From positions 2,313,001 through 2,377,000 of the forward strand of contig NZ_LR134376.1 in assembly GCF_900637545.1 (NCBI RefSeq): DNA of 64,000 nucleotides, written 5' to 3'. The position numbers and the translations under genes were made by a program. A model generated the notes under the pieces. It did not search any database and was not told the DNA's origin. It was given only the letters and a program-made list of their open reading frames with translations. Origin of the DNA: Aeromonas encheleia (GTDB taxonomy: Bacteria; Pseudomonadota; Gammaproteobacteria; Enterobacterales; Aeromonadaceae). This document shows positions 9,122-18,667 of this stretch, one piece after another (within the stretch, counting starts at the first letter, position 1; each line of letters begins with the position of its first letter).

Positions 9122-10030
9122 ATGCACGAAGAGCTTAACGCCAAAGAGAAATACAGTTTCAACAAGCTGCAGAAGCGCCTGCGGCGCAACGTGGGTCAGG
9201 CCATCGCCGACTTCAACATGATTGAAGAGGGTGACAAGATCATGGTGTGCCTGTCTGGCGGCAAGGACAGCTTCGCCATGCTCGACATCCTGATGAGCCT
9301 GAAGGCGAGCGCCCCCATCCATTTCGATCTCGTGGCCGTCAACCTGGATCAGAAGCAACCCGGCTTCCCCGAGCACGTGCTGCCAGAGTACCTGGCCGCC
9401 CTCGGCGTCGACTTCAAGATCGTCGAGGAAGACACCTACTCCATCGTCAAGGACAAGGTACCGGAAGGCAAGACCACCTGCGCCCTCTGCTCCCGCCTGC
9501 GTCGCGGTATTCTCTACCGCAGCGCCCTGGAGCTGGGTTGCACCAAGATTGCCCTCGGCCATCACCGCGATGACATCCTCGAGACCCTGTTCCTCAACAT
9601 GTTCTACGGTGGCAAGCTCAAGTCCATGCCCCCCAAGCTGGTGAGTGACGATGGCAAGAACGTGGTGATCCGCCCGCTGGCCTACTGCAAGGAGAAGGAC
9701 CTGGTGCGCTACGCCGAGGTCAAGGCCTTCCCCATCATCCCGTGCAACCTGTGCGGCTCTCAGGAGAACCTGCAGCGCAAGGCCATCAAGCAGATGATGC
9801 AGGATTGGGATCGCCGCTTCCCGGGTCGGATAGAGACCATGTTTACCGCCATTCAGGACGTGATCCCGAGCCACCTGCTCGATCACAAGCTGTTTGACTT
9901 CAAGAGCATCAACCGCGACTCCGGCATCATCGACGGCGGCGACAAGGCCTTCGATCCGCCCGAGCTGCCGACCGCCCCCCTGCTGAACATCGACGAGATG
10001 GACATGCTGGATGTGATAGAGGTGCGCTAA
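9122..10030 (+). CDS. ttcA: tRNA 2-thiocytidine(32) biosynthesis protein TtcA
   Basis: ATP-dependent enzyme that thiolates cytidine 32 of certain tRNAs, using an iron-sulfur cluster. The 302-residue protein has the PP-loop SGGKDS at 45-50. C120-x-x-C123 ([12 protein letters not shown]) and a later CNLC motif provide the cluster ligands. Length and motifs match TtcA. It has its own promoter and a shared terminator downstream. Confidence 0.95.
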   Translation: MHEELNAKEKYSFNKLQKRLRRNVGQAIADFNMIEEGDKIMVCLSGGKDSFAMLDILMSLKASAPIHFDLVAVNLDQKQPGFPEHVLPEYLAALGVDFKIVEEDTYSIVKDKVPEGKTTCALCSRLRRGILYRSALELGCTKIALGHHRDDILETLFLNMFYGGKLKSMPPKLVSDDGKNVVIRPLAYCKEKDLVRYAEVKAFPIIPCNLCGSQENLQRKAIKQMMQDWDRRFPGRIETMFTAIQDVIPSHLLDHKLFDFKSINRDSGIIDGGDKAFDPPELPTAPLLNIDEMDMLDVIEVR

Positions 10031-10057
10031 GTACCGCCTTCCCTGTACCGCACATAG

Positions 10058-10086
10058 AAAAAAGGAGCGCCTGGCGCTCCTTTTTT
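10058..10086. terminator. Bidirectional terminator between ttcA and the DUF2987 gene
   Basis: GGAGCGC-CTG-GCGCTCC is flanked by A6 on the left and T6 on the right. It can therefore end both ttcA on the plus strand and the convergent minus-strand gene ending at 10114. Confidence 0.9.
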
Positions 10087-10113
10087 ATGGATTCTATTCA
10101 TGGCGGGCCCTGA

Positions 10114-10779
10114 TCAACCCTTGTGCAACCAGGGGGTCAGTCGCAGGATCTCCCCCTGCAGCTGCAATTTGCCTGTCGCAAAGTCGGCCAGCAGCGCATT
10201 GTCGAGCAGCAGCTGGCCATCTCGCCAGGGCAGCGCCTGCTGGCGATCCCCATCGATGAGGTAGGCGGTGCCGCTCGGCTGTGCCAGGCTCACCCGTACC
10301 CCTTCCATCCCCGGCAGGAAGTACTTGCCGATCATGCCCGCCAGCTTGTCCAGCAACGCCTGCATGTCCTGCTGACGCCCCAACAGCTCGCTCACCTCGA
10401 ACGCCCCCGCTGGTGCATCCGCCATCACCTGCACCGACAGATCGCAGCTGGCGTGCGGCTCGGTCAGCGCCACCACCACGGTGGCCTTGTCCAGATTGAG
10501 ATCATCGTCATAGGGCAGGCGCAGTTCGCCGTCCACCGTCACCTCGGCAGCCACCTCTCTATCCTGGGTGCTGACCCGCGCCGCGCTCAAGCCACAGCGC
10601 TGGCCCGTCTGCGGATCGGTCAGATAAAAACCGAGTCTCGCCTGGCCAAACTCCCCCTTGGCGAAGGTCTTCATCTGGCTGTAGAAGGTTGAGTACTGCA
10701 GATCCAGCGAGGGCTGCGCCAGCCCAAGGGTCGGCAGTAGCAGCAAGCTTGCCGCCATGCCATGTCGAACCAGCTTCAT
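10114..10779 (-). CDS. DUF2987 domain exported protein
   Basis: Predicted periplasmic protein of 221 residues and unknown function, resembling DUF2987 proteins of Vibrio, Shewanella and Aeromonas. A signal peptide (about residues 1-21, MKLVRHGMAASLLLLPTLGLA) is followed by a soluble domain with LQYSTFYSQMKTFAKGEF and LGFYLTDPQTGQRC. Two cysteines (in QRCGLS and ASCDLS) could pair. It lies downstream of a membrane-protein gene on the same strand, 16 bases away, so the two may be co-transcribed. Confidence 0.75.
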   Translation of the reverse strand: MKLVRHGMAASLLLLPTLGLAQPSLDLQYSTFYSQMKTFAKGEFGQARLGFYLTDPQTGQRCGLSAARVSTQDREVAAEVTVDGELRLPYDDDLNLDKATVVVALTEPHASCDLSVQVMADAPAGAFEVSELLGRQQDMQALLDKLAGMIGKYFLPGMEGVRVSLAQPSGTAYLIDGDRQQALPWRDGQLLLDNALLADFATGKLQLQGEILRLTPWLHKG

Positions 10780-10795
10780 ATGCCGTCCTTTTGCA

Positions 10796-11575
10796 TCATG
10801 CGTTGAAATGATCGGGGCCCTCTTTGCTTGCGCTCTCCCCTACCTCGGTCACCTCGACGGCGACCCCGCACAGATCCCGGTAGAGGATCCCCTTGCAGTT
10901 GAAATAGAGGGGGGCCACCCAGATAAGTCCCAGCCCCATGGGGATCAGGGCGAGGAAGAACAGCGCCAGCATGACGCCGTGCAGCAGCACTATGCTGGGC
11001 CAGCCACGGGCAAACAGCTTGAGCGAGACCAGGATGGCCTGGGCCGGCGGCAGGCCACGCTCCAGCACCAGGGGGACGGTAAACACCAACCCCATGCCCA
11101 CCAGGGCGGAGGGAATGAACGCCAGCATCACCGGCAGCCCCACCAGCTCAAACAGCGGGCCAAACAGGCTGGTGATCAGGCTGCCCAGCAGACTCAGGCT
11201 ACCGAGGCGCAGGAAGTGGCGAAAGAAGTCGAACACCTGGTTCGGGCGCGCTCGCACACCGACCGACTGTTGCAGCCCCAGCATGTCGAGGGCAGAGGTC
11301 ATGGGGGACATCATGACGGTGATGAGCAGGCTCAACACCAGCGCCATGTCCATGTCACCTTCCCGGCTGAGATAGGGAGCCAGCAGGGTATTGCTCAGCA
11401 GGATCCAGATCGCCATGACACCGGCGATGGCCAGCGACAGGCCAAAACCGGTGCGCCTGGTCTGTTGCCAGCCCTCCTTCACCACCCCTTGCAGGTCCAG
11501 ACGATATCCCTGGCTGAGGGACTGTTCGAGGGTTCCACCGATCCGCATTTTATTACTCAATTGACTGTCCAACAT
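10796..11575 (-). CDS. Polytopic inner-membrane protein, unknown function
   Basis: A 259-residue protein with about six hydrophobic segments and no catalytic motif I recognise. It resembles uncharacterised integral membrane proteins with repeated helical pairs. The start is uncertain. A TTG at 11593 extends the frame, but a TATAAT-like -10 on the minus strand at 11607-11602 puts the transcript start near 11595. The ATG at 11575 is therefore more likely. Another ATG lies nine codons further in. The DUF2987 gene follows closely. Confidence 0.65.
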   Translation of the reverse strand: MLDSQLSNKMRIGGTLEQSLSQGYRLDLQGVVKEGWQQTRRTGFGLSLAIAGVMAIWILLSNTLLAPYLSREGDMDMALVLSLLITVMMSPMTSALDMLGLQQSVGVRARPNQVFDFFRHFLRLGSLSLLGSLITSLFGPLFELVGLPVMLAFIPSALVGMGLVFTVPLVLERGLPPAQAILVSLKLFARGWPSIVLLHGVMLALFFLALIPMGLGLIWVAPLYFNCKGILYRDLCGVAVEVTEVGESASKEGPDHFNA

Positions 11576-11601
11576 CGAAAGCGACTGATCCAAGGTGGCA
11601 C

Positions 11602-11607
11602 ATTATA
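11602..11607 (-). promoter_or_regulatory. -10 box (TATAAT) for the membrane-protein gene
   Basis: Read on the minus strand this is an exact TATAAT, about 27 bases before the chosen start codon. I see no good -35 match. Confidence 0.45.
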
Positions 11608-11752
11608 GCGATTTGACCGGGCATGCGTAGCCGTTTTTCCTGTTATCTGTTGTTCATAAAGCCATTGATTTTGTTGGCCGGCGCCCGGCTAGGCCGCGAT
11701 GGCGAGCGGGTGTCAGGCCGGTCCGGCGCCAGCGATCACGACAGCCGGCTTG

Positions 11753-11832
11753 GCCCATGCCCGTCATGGGCGTAGGATGCCCAAGACCCATTTGATCGCC
11801 GGCGACTCGCCCTCGGGTACAGGCCGGCGATC
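11753..11832 (+). promoter_or_regulatory. Two perfect inverted repeats upstream of the GST gene
   Basis: GCCCATG-CCCGT-CATGGGC (11753-11771) is a seven-base stem. GATCGCCGGC (11794-11803) and GCCGGCGATC (11823-11832) form a ten-base inverted repeat with a 19-base spacer, ending about 20 bases before the GST start. These could be operators or leader hairpins. Confidence 0.45.
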
Positions 11833-11851
11833 GTACACAAGGAGACCCGCA

Positions 11852-12469
11852 ATGTCCGAACTGACGCTCTATCTCGCCCCCGGCACCTGTGCCATGGCGG
11901 TACGCATCGCCCTGGTGGAGGCCGATGCCCCGCACCGGATCAAGCGACTCGATCTGGTCGCCGGCGAGCAGCGCACCCCCGAATATCTTGCCATCAACCC
12001 CAAGGGGCGGGTGCCGGCACTGGTCACCGAGCGCGGCGTGCTGACCGAGACCCCGGCCCTGCTGCTCTATGTGGCACAGCGCTTCCCGGCGGCCGGACTG
12101 GCGCCGCTGGAAGACCCCTTCCTGCTGGCCAGGATGCAGGAGGTCAACCTGTTCCTCGCCGCCACCCTGCACATCTCCCATGCCCACGGGCGCCGCGGCA
12201 GCCGCTGGGCCGATGACGAGCAGGCCATCGCCGCCATGAAGGCCAAGATGCCGCAAAACATGCGCGACGGCTTCGCCGAGGTGGAAAACCACTACCTGAC
12301 CGGCCCCTGGGTGCTGGGGGATCGCTTCAGCCTGGCCGACATCTACCTGTTCGTGGTGGCCAGCTGGCTGGAGAGCGATGGAGTATCCATCGACGAGTTC
12401 CCCAAGGTGGCGGCGCACTCCCGGCGGATGCAGGCCCGTCCCGCCGTGCAGCAGGCCCTGGTGATCTGA
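11852..12469 (+). CDS. Glutathione S-transferase family protein
   Basis: Cytoplasmic glutathione transferase-like protein of 205 residues. The start is the ATG after AAGGAGACCCGCA, giving MSELTLYLAPGTCAMAVRIAL; upstream in-frame codons are not GST-like. The N-terminal thioredoxin-like domain (1-78) carries AINPKGRVPALV and the ETPALLLYV loop, the usual glutathione-contacting elements. A helical C-terminal domain follows. SPGTCAM-type N-termini resemble beta-class bacterial GSTs, with Cys13 as a candidate active residue. The substrate is unknown. Confidence 0.88.
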   Translation: MSELTLYLAPGTCAMAVRIALVEADAPHRIKRLDLVAGEQRTPEYLAINPKGRVPALVTERGVLTETPALLLYVAQRFPAAGLAPLEDPFLLARMQEVNLFLAATLHISHAHGRRGSRWADDEQAIAAMKAKMPQNMRDGFAEVENHYLTGPWVLGDRFSLADIYLFVVASWLESDGVSIDEFPKVAAHSRRMQARPAVQQALVI

Positions 12470-12477
12470 TCCCGGAA

Positions 12478-12504
12478 GCGGGCGCCTGCCAGCGCCCGCT
12501 TTTT
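12478..12504 (+). terminator. Terminator of the GST gene
   Basis: GCGGGCGC-CTGCCA-GCGCCCGC is followed by T5, nine bases after the GST stop codon. Confidence 0.88.
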
Positions 12505-12524
12505 CAGCCATCATCCCCTCGCAT

Positions 12525-12540
12525 TGAGATCGTTTTCACA
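12525..12540 (+). promoter_or_regulatory. CRP-like site of the rbs operon
   Basis: TGAGATCGTTTTCACA matches the CRP consensus TGTGA-N6-TCACA with one mismatch and correct spacing. It lies upstream of the RbsR-type operators, as expected for a catabolite-activated sugar operon. Confidence 0.6.
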
Positions 12541-12598
12541 TTTTCATCATCTGTCGCTAGACCCGTTAACGGTTAACGCCTATCTTTCGCCTCACGAC

Positions 12599-12622
12599 GC
12601 AACCGGTTGCGTAACCGGTTGC
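12599..12622 (+). promoter_or_regulatory. Tandem RbsR-type operators
   Basis: Two adjacent copies of a LacI-family palindrome, GCAACCGGTTGC (12599-12610) and GTAACCGGTTGC (12611-12622), lie 46 bases before rbsD. The central CCGG with AAC/GTT arms is typical of LacI/GalR-family operators. rbsR at the end of the operon is the obvious binding partner. Confidence 0.75.
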
Positions 12623-12667
12623 CTGACAGGATAACAGAGATGCGGGGTCCACCCGCCGAGGTGCTGT

Positions 12668-13087
12668 ATGAAACGAGGCAAGCTGCTCAATGCCCCCCTG
12701 AGTGCCCTGGTGGCACAGATGGGTCACACCGACGAGATCACCGTTTGCGATGCCGGTCTGCCGATCCCGGCGGGCCCGGAGCGCATCGATCTGGCGCTGA
12801 TGGCGGGCACCCCCAGCCTTGAGGCAGTGCTGACCGCACTCTTTACCGATCTGGTGGTGGAGAAGGTGATCATGGCGAGCGAGCTCAAGCTGATCAGTCC
12901 GCTCGCCCACCAGGCACTGCTCGATCATATTGCGGCGCACGCGCTCGATCAGGGCAAGCCCATCGCCGTCGAATATTGCCTGCACGAAACGTTCAAGAGC
13001 CGTACCCGGCAGAGCAAGGCCATAGTGCGCACCGGCGAGGTGACGCCCTACGCCAACCTCATCCTCTGCGCCGGCGTGGCGTTTTAA
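12668..13087 (+). CDS. rbsD: D-ribose pyranase
   Basis: Converts beta-D-ribopyranose to the furanose form for phosphorylation. The 139-residue protein has the family start MKRGKLLNAPLSALVAQMGHTDEI, with His20 as the conserved catalytic residue. The C-terminus reads RTGEVTPYANLILCAGV. It is the first gene of rbsDACBKR, with GAGG in a suitable position before the ATG. Confidence 0.95.
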   Translation: MKRGKLLNAPLSALVAQMGHTDEITVCDAGLPIPAGPERIDLALMAGTPSLEAVLTALFTDLVVEKVIMASELKLISPLAHQALLDHIAAHALDQGKPIAVEYCLHETFKSRTRQSKAIVRTGEVTPYANLILCAGVAF

Positions 13088-13108
13088 GGCCATCCTAAGG
13101 AAACTGCC

Positions 13109-14674
13109 ATGAGCACCCTCTCCTCGCCTTCCCCCGACCTCACCGGGAACGCCAAGGCCCTCCCCTCGCCCATTCTGGAGCTCACCGGGATCGTCAAGAC
13201 CTTCCCCGGGGTGCGCGCCCTCGATGAGGCCGGCCTGCGCGTCTACCCGGGTCAGGTGATGGCCCTGCTCGGTGAAAACGGCGCCGGCAAGTCCACCCTG
13301 ATGAAGGTGCTGACCGGCATCTATCAGGCCGACGGCGGCGCTGTCAGCTATCGCGGCCAGCCGGTCCACTTCAAGGGGCCGCGAGACTCTCAGGATCAGG
13401 GCATCAGCATCATCCATCAGGAGCTGAACCTGCTGCCGGAGCTCTCCATTGCCGCCAACATCTTCCTCGGCCGCGAACCGCGCACCCGCTTTGGCAACAT
13501 CGATCACCCGCAGTTGCGCGCGCGGGCCGGCACCCTGCTGGCTCGGCTCGGGGTCAAGCATGGGCCGGACACCCGGCTCGGGGATCTCTCCATCGGCGAA
13601 CAGCAGATGGTGGAGATCGCCAAGGCGCTGTCGTTCGATGCCAGCGTCATCATCATGGATGAGCCCACCGATGCGCTGACCGACACCGAGACCGAGCAGT
13701 TGTTTGTTGTCATCCGCGAACTGCGCGAGCAGGGCTGCGGCATCGTCTACATCTCCCATCGTCTGAAGGAGATCTTCCAGATCTGTGACCGCGTCACCGT
13801 GCTGCGGGACGGCAAGTGGATCGGCGAGCAGGCGGTGAGCGAGCTGGACGAGGACAGGATCATTGAGATGATGGTCGGCCGCCGGCTGGAGGAGCAGTAC
13901 CCGCGCCTCGCCCGCGAGCTCGGCCCCGTCAGCCTGCAGGTGAGCGATCTGAGCGGCCCCGGCGTGCGCGGGGTGAGCTTCTCCCTGCGCCAGGGAGAGA
14001 TCCTGGGCTTCAGCGGCCTGATGGGCTCGGGGCGCACCGAGCTGATGAAGCTCATCTACGGCGCCAACCTCATCAGCGCCGGTGAGATTGCCGTGGATGG
14101 TCACGCCCTGCGGCCCCGCAGCCCCGCCGATGGCCTCAAGGCCGGCATCGCCTACATCTCCGAGGATCGCAAGGGGGATGGCCTGGTGCTGGAGCTGTCG
14201 GTGCGGGAGAACATGAGCCTCTGTGCCCTTAACGAATTCAACAAGGGTGGCCGGATCGACGGCAAGGCGGAGCGCCAGGCGGTGGCCGACTACGTGCGGC
14301 TGTTCAACATCAAGACCCCGAGCGGTGAACAACTGATCAAGCTGCTCTCCGGCGGCAACCAGCAGAAGGTCGCCATCGCCAAGGGACTGTTGACTCGTCC
14401 CAAGGTGCTGATCCTCGACGAGCCTACCCGCGGCGTCGACGTGGGGGCAAAAAAAGAGATCTACCAGCTCATCAACCAGTTCAAGAAGGAGGGGATGAGC
14501 ATCATCCTGGTCTCCTCCGAGATGCCGGAGGTGCTCGGCATGAGCGACCGCATCCTGGTGATGCACGAGGGACGCATCAGCGCAGAATTCATGTCCCGTG
14601 ACGCCAATCAGGAGAAACTGATGGCCGCGGCAGTCGGTAAACAGTGGCAAGCAGAGCAAGAGGCACAGCAATGA
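13109..14674 (+). CDS. rbsA: Ribose ABC transporter ATP-binding protein
   Basis: Energises ribose import. The 521-residue protein is a duplicated ABC ATPase. Domain 1 has GENGAGKST and IGEQQMVE. Domain 2 has the modified GLMGSGRTE loop and [16 protein letters not shown] with LILDEPTRG. This asymmetry is normal for sugar ATPases of this class. The N-terminus is about 20 residues longer than E. coli RbsA. It overlaps rbsC by four bases (ATGA), giving translational coupling. Confidence 0.96.
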   Translation: MSTLSSPSPDLTGNAKALPSPILELTGIVKTFPGVRALDEAGLRVYPGQVMALLGENGAGKSTLMKVLTGIYQADGGAVSYRGQPVHFKGPRDSQDQGISIIHQELNLLPELSIAANIFLGREPRTRFGNIDHPQLRARAGTLLARLGVKHGPDTRLGDLSIGEQQMVEIAKALSFDASVIIMDEPTDALTDTETEQLFVVIRELREQGCGIVYISHRLKEIFQICDRVTVLRDGKWIGEQAVSELDEDRIIEMMVGRRLEEQYPRLARELGPVSLQVSDLSGPGVRGVSFSLRQGEILGFSGLMGSGRTELMKLIYGANLISAGEIAVDGHALRPRSPADGLKAGIAYISEDRKGDGLVLELSVRENMSLCALNEFNKGGRIDGKAERQAVADYVRLFNIKTPSGEQLIKLLSGGNQQKVAIAKGLLTRPKVLILDEPTRGVDVGAKKEIYQLINQFKKEGMSIILVSSEMPEVLGMSDRILVMHEGRISAEFMSRDANQEKLMAAAVGKQWQAEQEAQQ

Positions 14675-15636
14675 CAACCCAAACCCTTCCCCGCCGTGGC
14701 GTCATGAGCAAGGCCTGGTGGATCGAGAACAAATCCCTGGTAGCCCTCTTGGTGCTGATCGGCGTGGTCTCCTTCCTGAGCCCGAACTTCTTCACCGCCG
14801 ACAACCTGCTCAACATACTGCGCCAGACCTCGGTCAACGCCATCATGGCGGTCGGCATGACGCTGGTCATCCTCACCGCCGGCATCGATCTCTCGGTCGG
14901 CTCTGTGCTGGCCCTGTGCGGCGCCCTGGCCGCCACCATGGTGGCCATGGAGCTGCCGATCTGGCTGGTGGTGCCGCTCACCCTGGGTGCCGGCGCCCTG
15001 CTCGGCGGCGTCAGCGGGCTCATCATCGCCAAGGGCAAGGTGCAGGCCTTCATCGCTACCCTGGTGACCATGACAGCCCTGCGCGGCGTGACCATGGTCT
15101 ACACCGAGGGGCGCCCCATCTCCACCGGCTTCAGCGACGGTGCCGATCACTTCGCCTGGCTGGGTACCGGTTACCTGTTCGGCCTGCCGGTGCCCATCTG
15201 GCTGATGGCCATCGTCTTCCTGCTGGCCTGGTACCTGCTCAATCACACCCGCCTCGGCCGTTATATCTACGCCCTCGGCGGCAACGAGTCGGCCACCCGC
15301 CTCTCCGGCATCAACGTGGCCCGGGTCAAGCTCGCGGTCTACGGCCTGTGCGGCATGCTGTCGGCCCTGGCCGGCCTCATCGTCACCTCCCGCCTGTCGT
15401 CGGCCCAGCCGACCGCCGGCATGGGCTATGAGCTGGATGCCATCGCCGCCGTGGTGCTGGGTGGCACCAGCCTGATGGGGGGCAAGGGCCGCATCATGGG
15501 GACCCTGATCGGGGCACTCATCATCGGCTTCCTCAACAACGCCCTCAACCTGCTCGACGTCTCGTCCTATTACCAGATGATTGCCAAGGCCAGCGTGATC
15601 CTGCTCGCCGTGATGATCGATAACAAAAGCAAGTAA
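14671..15636 (+). CDS. rbsC: Ribose ABC transporter permease
   Basis: Integral membrane channel of the ribose importer, 321 residues with about ten hydrophobic segments. The start is the ATG overlapping the rbsA stop. An upstream in-frame start at 14644 would only read through rbsA coding sequence. [16 protein letters not shown] and the EAA-like [16 protein letters not shown] loop are typical of BPD_transp_2 sugar permeases. Confidence 0.96.
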   Translation: MTTQTLPRRGVMSKAWWIENKSLVALLVLIGVVSFLSPNFFTADNLLNILRQTSVNAIMAVGMTLVILTAGIDLSVGSVLALCGALAATMVAMELPIWLVVPLTLGAGALLGGVSGLIIAKGKVQAFIATLVTMTALRGVTMVYTEGRPISTGFSDGADHFAWLGTGYLFGLPVPIWLMAIVFLLAWYLLNHTRLGRYIYALGGNESATRLSGINVARVKLAVYGLCGMLSALAGLIVTSRLSSAQPTAGMGYELDAIAAVVLGGTSLMGGKGRIMGTLIGALIIGFLNNALNLLDVSSYYQMIAKASVILLAVMIDNKSK

Positions 15637-15658
15637 TGCACACACAAGGAATGAAACG

Positions 15659-16534
15659 ATGAAAAAGCTCAATACCCTGCTCGCCGCCGCCATCATGTCC
15701 GTGCTGGGCACTGCCCAGGCTGCCGATCACACCCTGGCCATGGTGGTGTCCACCCTCAACAACCCCTTCTTCGTCACCATGAAGGAAGGGGCCGAAGCCA
15801 AGGCCAAGGAGCTTGGCTACGAGCTGGTGGTGCTGGACTCCCAGAACGATCCGGCCAAGGAGCTCTCCAACGTGGAAGATCTCACCGTGCGCAAGGTCGA
15901 CGCCATCCTGATCAACCCGACCGACTCCGAGGCCGTGGGCAACGCCATCCGCCTGGCCAACAAGGCGAACATCCCGGTGCTGACCCTGGACCGAGGCGCG
16001 GCCCAGGGTGAGGTCAAGGCCCACATCGCCTCAGACAACGTGGCCGGTGGCAAGCTGGCCGGTGACTTCATCACCGAGAAGCTGGGGACCGGTACCAAGG
16101 TGATCCAGCTCGAAGGGATCGCCGGCACCTCCGCCGCCCGTGACCGTGGTGAGGGCTTCGCCCTGGCGGTGGCCGCCAACAAGCTGCAGGTGCTGGCCTC
16201 CCAGCCCGCCGACTTCGATCGCACCAAGGGTCTGAACGTCATGGAAAACCTGCTGGCCGCCCACCCCACCGTGCAGGCCGTGTTCGCCCAGAACGACGAG
16301 ATGGCGCTGGGTGCCATCCGCGCCGTGCAGGCGGCCGGCAAAGAGGTGATGATCGTCGGCTTCGACGGCACGGACGATGGCAAGGCGGCGGTGGCCAAGG
16401 GTAAACTGGCCGCCACCGTGGCCCAGCAACCGGCCCTGATCGGTGCCATCGGCGTGGAAACCGCCGACAAGGTGCTCAAGGGTCAGCCGGTGGAGCAATC
16501 CATCCCGGTGCCGCTGCAGATCGTCAGCAAATAA
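15659..16534 (+). CDS. rbsB: Periplasmic D-ribose-binding protein
   Basis: Solute receptor for ribose uptake, and in enterics also for chemotaxis through Trg. The 291-residue protein has a signal peptide with cleavage expected after AQA (about residue 21). The mature start is [17 protein letters not shown], as in E. coli RbsB. The ligand-site pattern ([19 protein letters not shown]) is intact. A hairpin follows the gene before rbsK and may set RbsB above the later products. Confidence 0.96.
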   Translation: MKKLNTLLAAAIMSVLGTAQAADHTLAMVVSTLNNPFFVTMKEGAEAKAKELGYELVVLDSQNDPAKELSNVEDLTVRKVDAILINPTDSEAVGNAIRLANKANIPVLTLDRGAAQGEVKAHIASDNVAGGKLAGDFITEKLGTGTKVIQLEGIAGTSAARDRGEGFALAVAANKLQVLASQPADFDRTKGLNVMENLLAAHPTVQAVFAQNDEMALGAIRAVQAAGKEVMIVGFDGTDDGKAAVAKGKLAATVAQQPALIGAIGVETADKVLKGQPVEQSIPVPLQIVSK

Positions 16535-16541
16535 GTCTGAT

Positions 16542-16567
16542 AAAGGGGGAGGCTCGCCTCCCCCTTT
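16542..16567 (+). terminator. Intercistronic hairpin between rbsB and rbsK
   Basis: AAAGGGGGAGGC-TC-GCCTCCCCCTTT is a perfect 12-base stem with only a short T run. It may act as a partial terminator, or protect the rbsB end of the mRNA so that the binding protein is made in excess. Confidence 0.7.
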
Positions 16568-16637
16568 GCTGGTTCTTACAGAGCCGCTTGGCTTGGGCCC
16601 ACTCAAGCCAAGATGTTCTCAAGCAAGGGTGATCGAT

Positions 16638-17570
16638 ATGAATCGTCTCGTAGTTCTCGGCAGCGTCAATGCGGATCATGTGCTGCGCGTCCCCCACTTT
16701 CCCCGTCCCGGTGAGACCCTGACCGGCCACGGCTACCAGGTCGTCCCCGGTGGCAAGGGGGCGAACCAGGCGGTCGCCGCCGCACGGCTGGGGGCCCCCG
16801 TCTCCTTCATAGCCCGCATCGGGGATGATGCCATCGGTCACCAGATGCAGGCAGGCTTCGCCGCCGACGGCATAGACGTGAGCGCGGTCGAGCGCGATGA
16901 GGCGCTCCCCACCGGCATCGCCATCATCTACGTGAGCGACGAGGGGGAAAACAGCATCGGCATCTCCGCCGAGGCCAACGGCGCCCTGAGCCCCGAGATG
17001 GTCAAGCGCCACGAGTCCATGATTGCCGACGCCCACACCCTGCTGCTGCAGCTGGAGGTGCCGCTGGAGAGCGTCTTCGAGGCGGCCCGGCTGGCCCGTG
17101 CCCATGGCACCCGGGTGGTGCTCAATCCGGCACCCGCCCGGCCACTCTCCGCGGAACTGCTGGCGCTGGTGGATCTCATCACCCCCAACCAGACCGAGGC
17201 CGAGCTGCTGACCGGGGTCCCCGTCACCGACGAGGCCAGTGCCCGCGAGGCGGCTGCCGGCTTCCATCAGCTGGGGATCCAGGAGGTGATGATCACCCTG
17301 GGCGCGCAAGGGGTCTACTGCAGCAACCCCAGCCAACAAGCGCTCATCCCGGGTTTTCGGGTGACGGCGATCGATACCACGGCGGCGGGAGACACCTTCA
17401 ACGGCGCCCTGCTGGCGGCGCAGCTGGCGGGCCATGACTTCAACGGCGCGGTGCGTTTCGCCCACGGCGCGGCCGCGCTCTCGGTCACCCGACTGGGAGC
17501 CCAGAGCTCCATCCCGAGCAAGGCCGAGGTGGAGACCTTCCTGCTCGCGCAAGCCGCGCAGGGGCACTGA
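16638..17570 (+). CDS. rbsK: Ribokinase
   Basis: PfkB-family kinase that makes ribose 5-phosphate. I chose the ATG giving MNRLVVLGSVNADHVL, the family N-terminus, over an upstream in-frame start within rbsB. The 310-residue protein has the GGKGANQAVAAARLG substrate motif near residue 38 and the TTAAGDTFNGALL catalytic motif, with the anion hole and base Asp. Its TGA overlaps the rbsR ATG by one base. Confidence 0.96.
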   Translation: MNRLVVLGSVNADHVLRVPHFPRPGETLTGHGYQVVPGGKGANQAVAAARLGAPVSFIARIGDDAIGHQMQAGFAADGIDVSAVERDEALPTGIAIIYVSDEGENSIGISAEANGALSPEMVKRHESMIADAHTLLLQLEVPLESVFEAARLARAHGTRVVLNPAPARPLSAELLALVDLITPNQTEAELLTGVPVTDEASAREAAAGFHQLGIQEVMITLGAQGVYCSNPSQQALIPGFRVTAIDTTAAGDTFNGALLAAQLAGHDFNGAVRFAHGAAALSVTRLGAQSSIPSKAEVETFLLAQAAQGH

Positions 17571-18598
17571 TGGCCAATATCAAGGAGGTGGCCGCGCTGG
17601 CGGGGGTCTCCACCACCACCGTATCCCACGTCATCAACGAGACCCGCGTCGTGAGCGATGCGACCCGCGAACGGGTCTTCGCCGCCATGCAGAGCCTCAA
17701 CTATGCCCCCAGCCTGGTGGCGCGCAGCCTCAAGGTGAAGGAGACCAACAGCATCGGCATGCTGGTCACCACCTCCAGCAACCCCTTCTTCGCCGAGGTG
17801 GTGCGCGGGGTGGAGCGCTACTGCTTCGAGCAGGGTTACAACCTGATGCTGGGCAACACCGAGGGCCAGGCCGAGACCGCCCTCTCCTATCTCAAGATGA
17901 TGCTGCGCAAGCGGGTGGATGGGCTGCTCATCATGTGCAGCGAGGGCCAACAGGAGGTGTTCAACCAGCTCGACTGGCTCAAGAGCCTGCCGGTGGTGGT
18001 GATGGACTGGGGCATGGAGAGCAAGGAGGTGGATCTCATCGCCGACAACTCCCATCGCGGCGGTTATCTGGCGACCCGCCACCTGCTGGCGCTGGGCCAC
18101 CGCGACATCGGCTGCATCACGGGCCCCCACAGCCGGGCCCCGGCCAATCAGCGCCTGGCGGGCTTCGAGCAGGCGATGCGGGAGGCAGGCCTTGCCATCA
18201 ACCCGGCCTGGATCCAGGAGGGGGATTTCGACTGTGCCAGCGGCCACGATGCCATGCAGCGCCTGTTGGCCATGCCAGAACGCCCCAGCGCCCTCTTTGT
18301 CTGCAACGACATGATGGCCATGGGGGTCATCAGCGCCGCCCATCGCGCCGGCCTCGTCATCCCGCGGGATCTCTCCCTCGTCGGCTACGACAACGTGGCG
18401 CTGGCCCAGTACATGTCACCCCCGTTGACCACGGTCAACCAGCCGAAGGAGGAGCTGGGTCGCCTCGCCGTCACCCGTCTGCTGGCACGGATCAATGGGG
18501 AGCGGATCGACAACCGGATGATCACGGTCGACCCTGACCTGGTGATCAGGGACTCCTGCGCCCCCTTCCCGTCCGCCGAGACACCGCACCACTCCTAG
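17570..18598 (+). CDS. rbsR: Ribose operon repressor, LacI family
   Basis: DNA-binding repressor of the rbs genes, released by ribose. The 342-residue protein starts MANIKEVAALAGVSTTTVSHVIN, a canonical LacI helix-turn-helix. A hinge and a periplasmic-binding-like core with SSNPFFAEVVRGVE follow. It is coupled to rbsK by a one-base overlap. The tandem CCGG palindromes upstream of rbsD are its likely operators. Confidence 0.94.
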   Translation: MANIKEVAALAGVSTTTVSHVINETRVVSDATRERVFAAMQSLNYAPSLVARSLKVKETNSIGMLVTTSSNPFFAEVVRGVERYCFEQGYNLMLGNTEGQAETALSYLKMMLRKRVDGLLIMCSEGQQEVFNQLDWLKSLPVVVMDWGMESKEVDLIADNSHRGGYLATRHLLALGHRDIGCITGPHSRAPANQRLAGFEQAMREAGLAINPAWIQEGDFDCASGHDAMQRLLAMPERPSALFVCNDMMAMGVISAAHRAGLVIPRDLSLVGYDNVALAQYMSPPLTTVNQPKEELGRLAVTRLLARINGERIDNRMITVDPDLVIRDSCAPFPSAETPHHS

Positions 18599-18624
18599 CC
18601 GCCAGCCATGGCAAGGCGCAAGAT

Positions 18625-18656
18625 CAACAAGGGCGGCCCAATGGCCGCCCTTGTTG
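18625..18656. terminator. Terminator between convergent rbsR and the GGDEF gene
   Basis: A 14-base perfect stem CAACAAGGGCGGCC / GGCCGCCCTTGTTG with loop CAAT lies between the two stops. It has no long T run on either side, so termination strength is uncertain. Confidence 0.6.
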
Positions 18657-18667
18657 TCTATGCCGAT

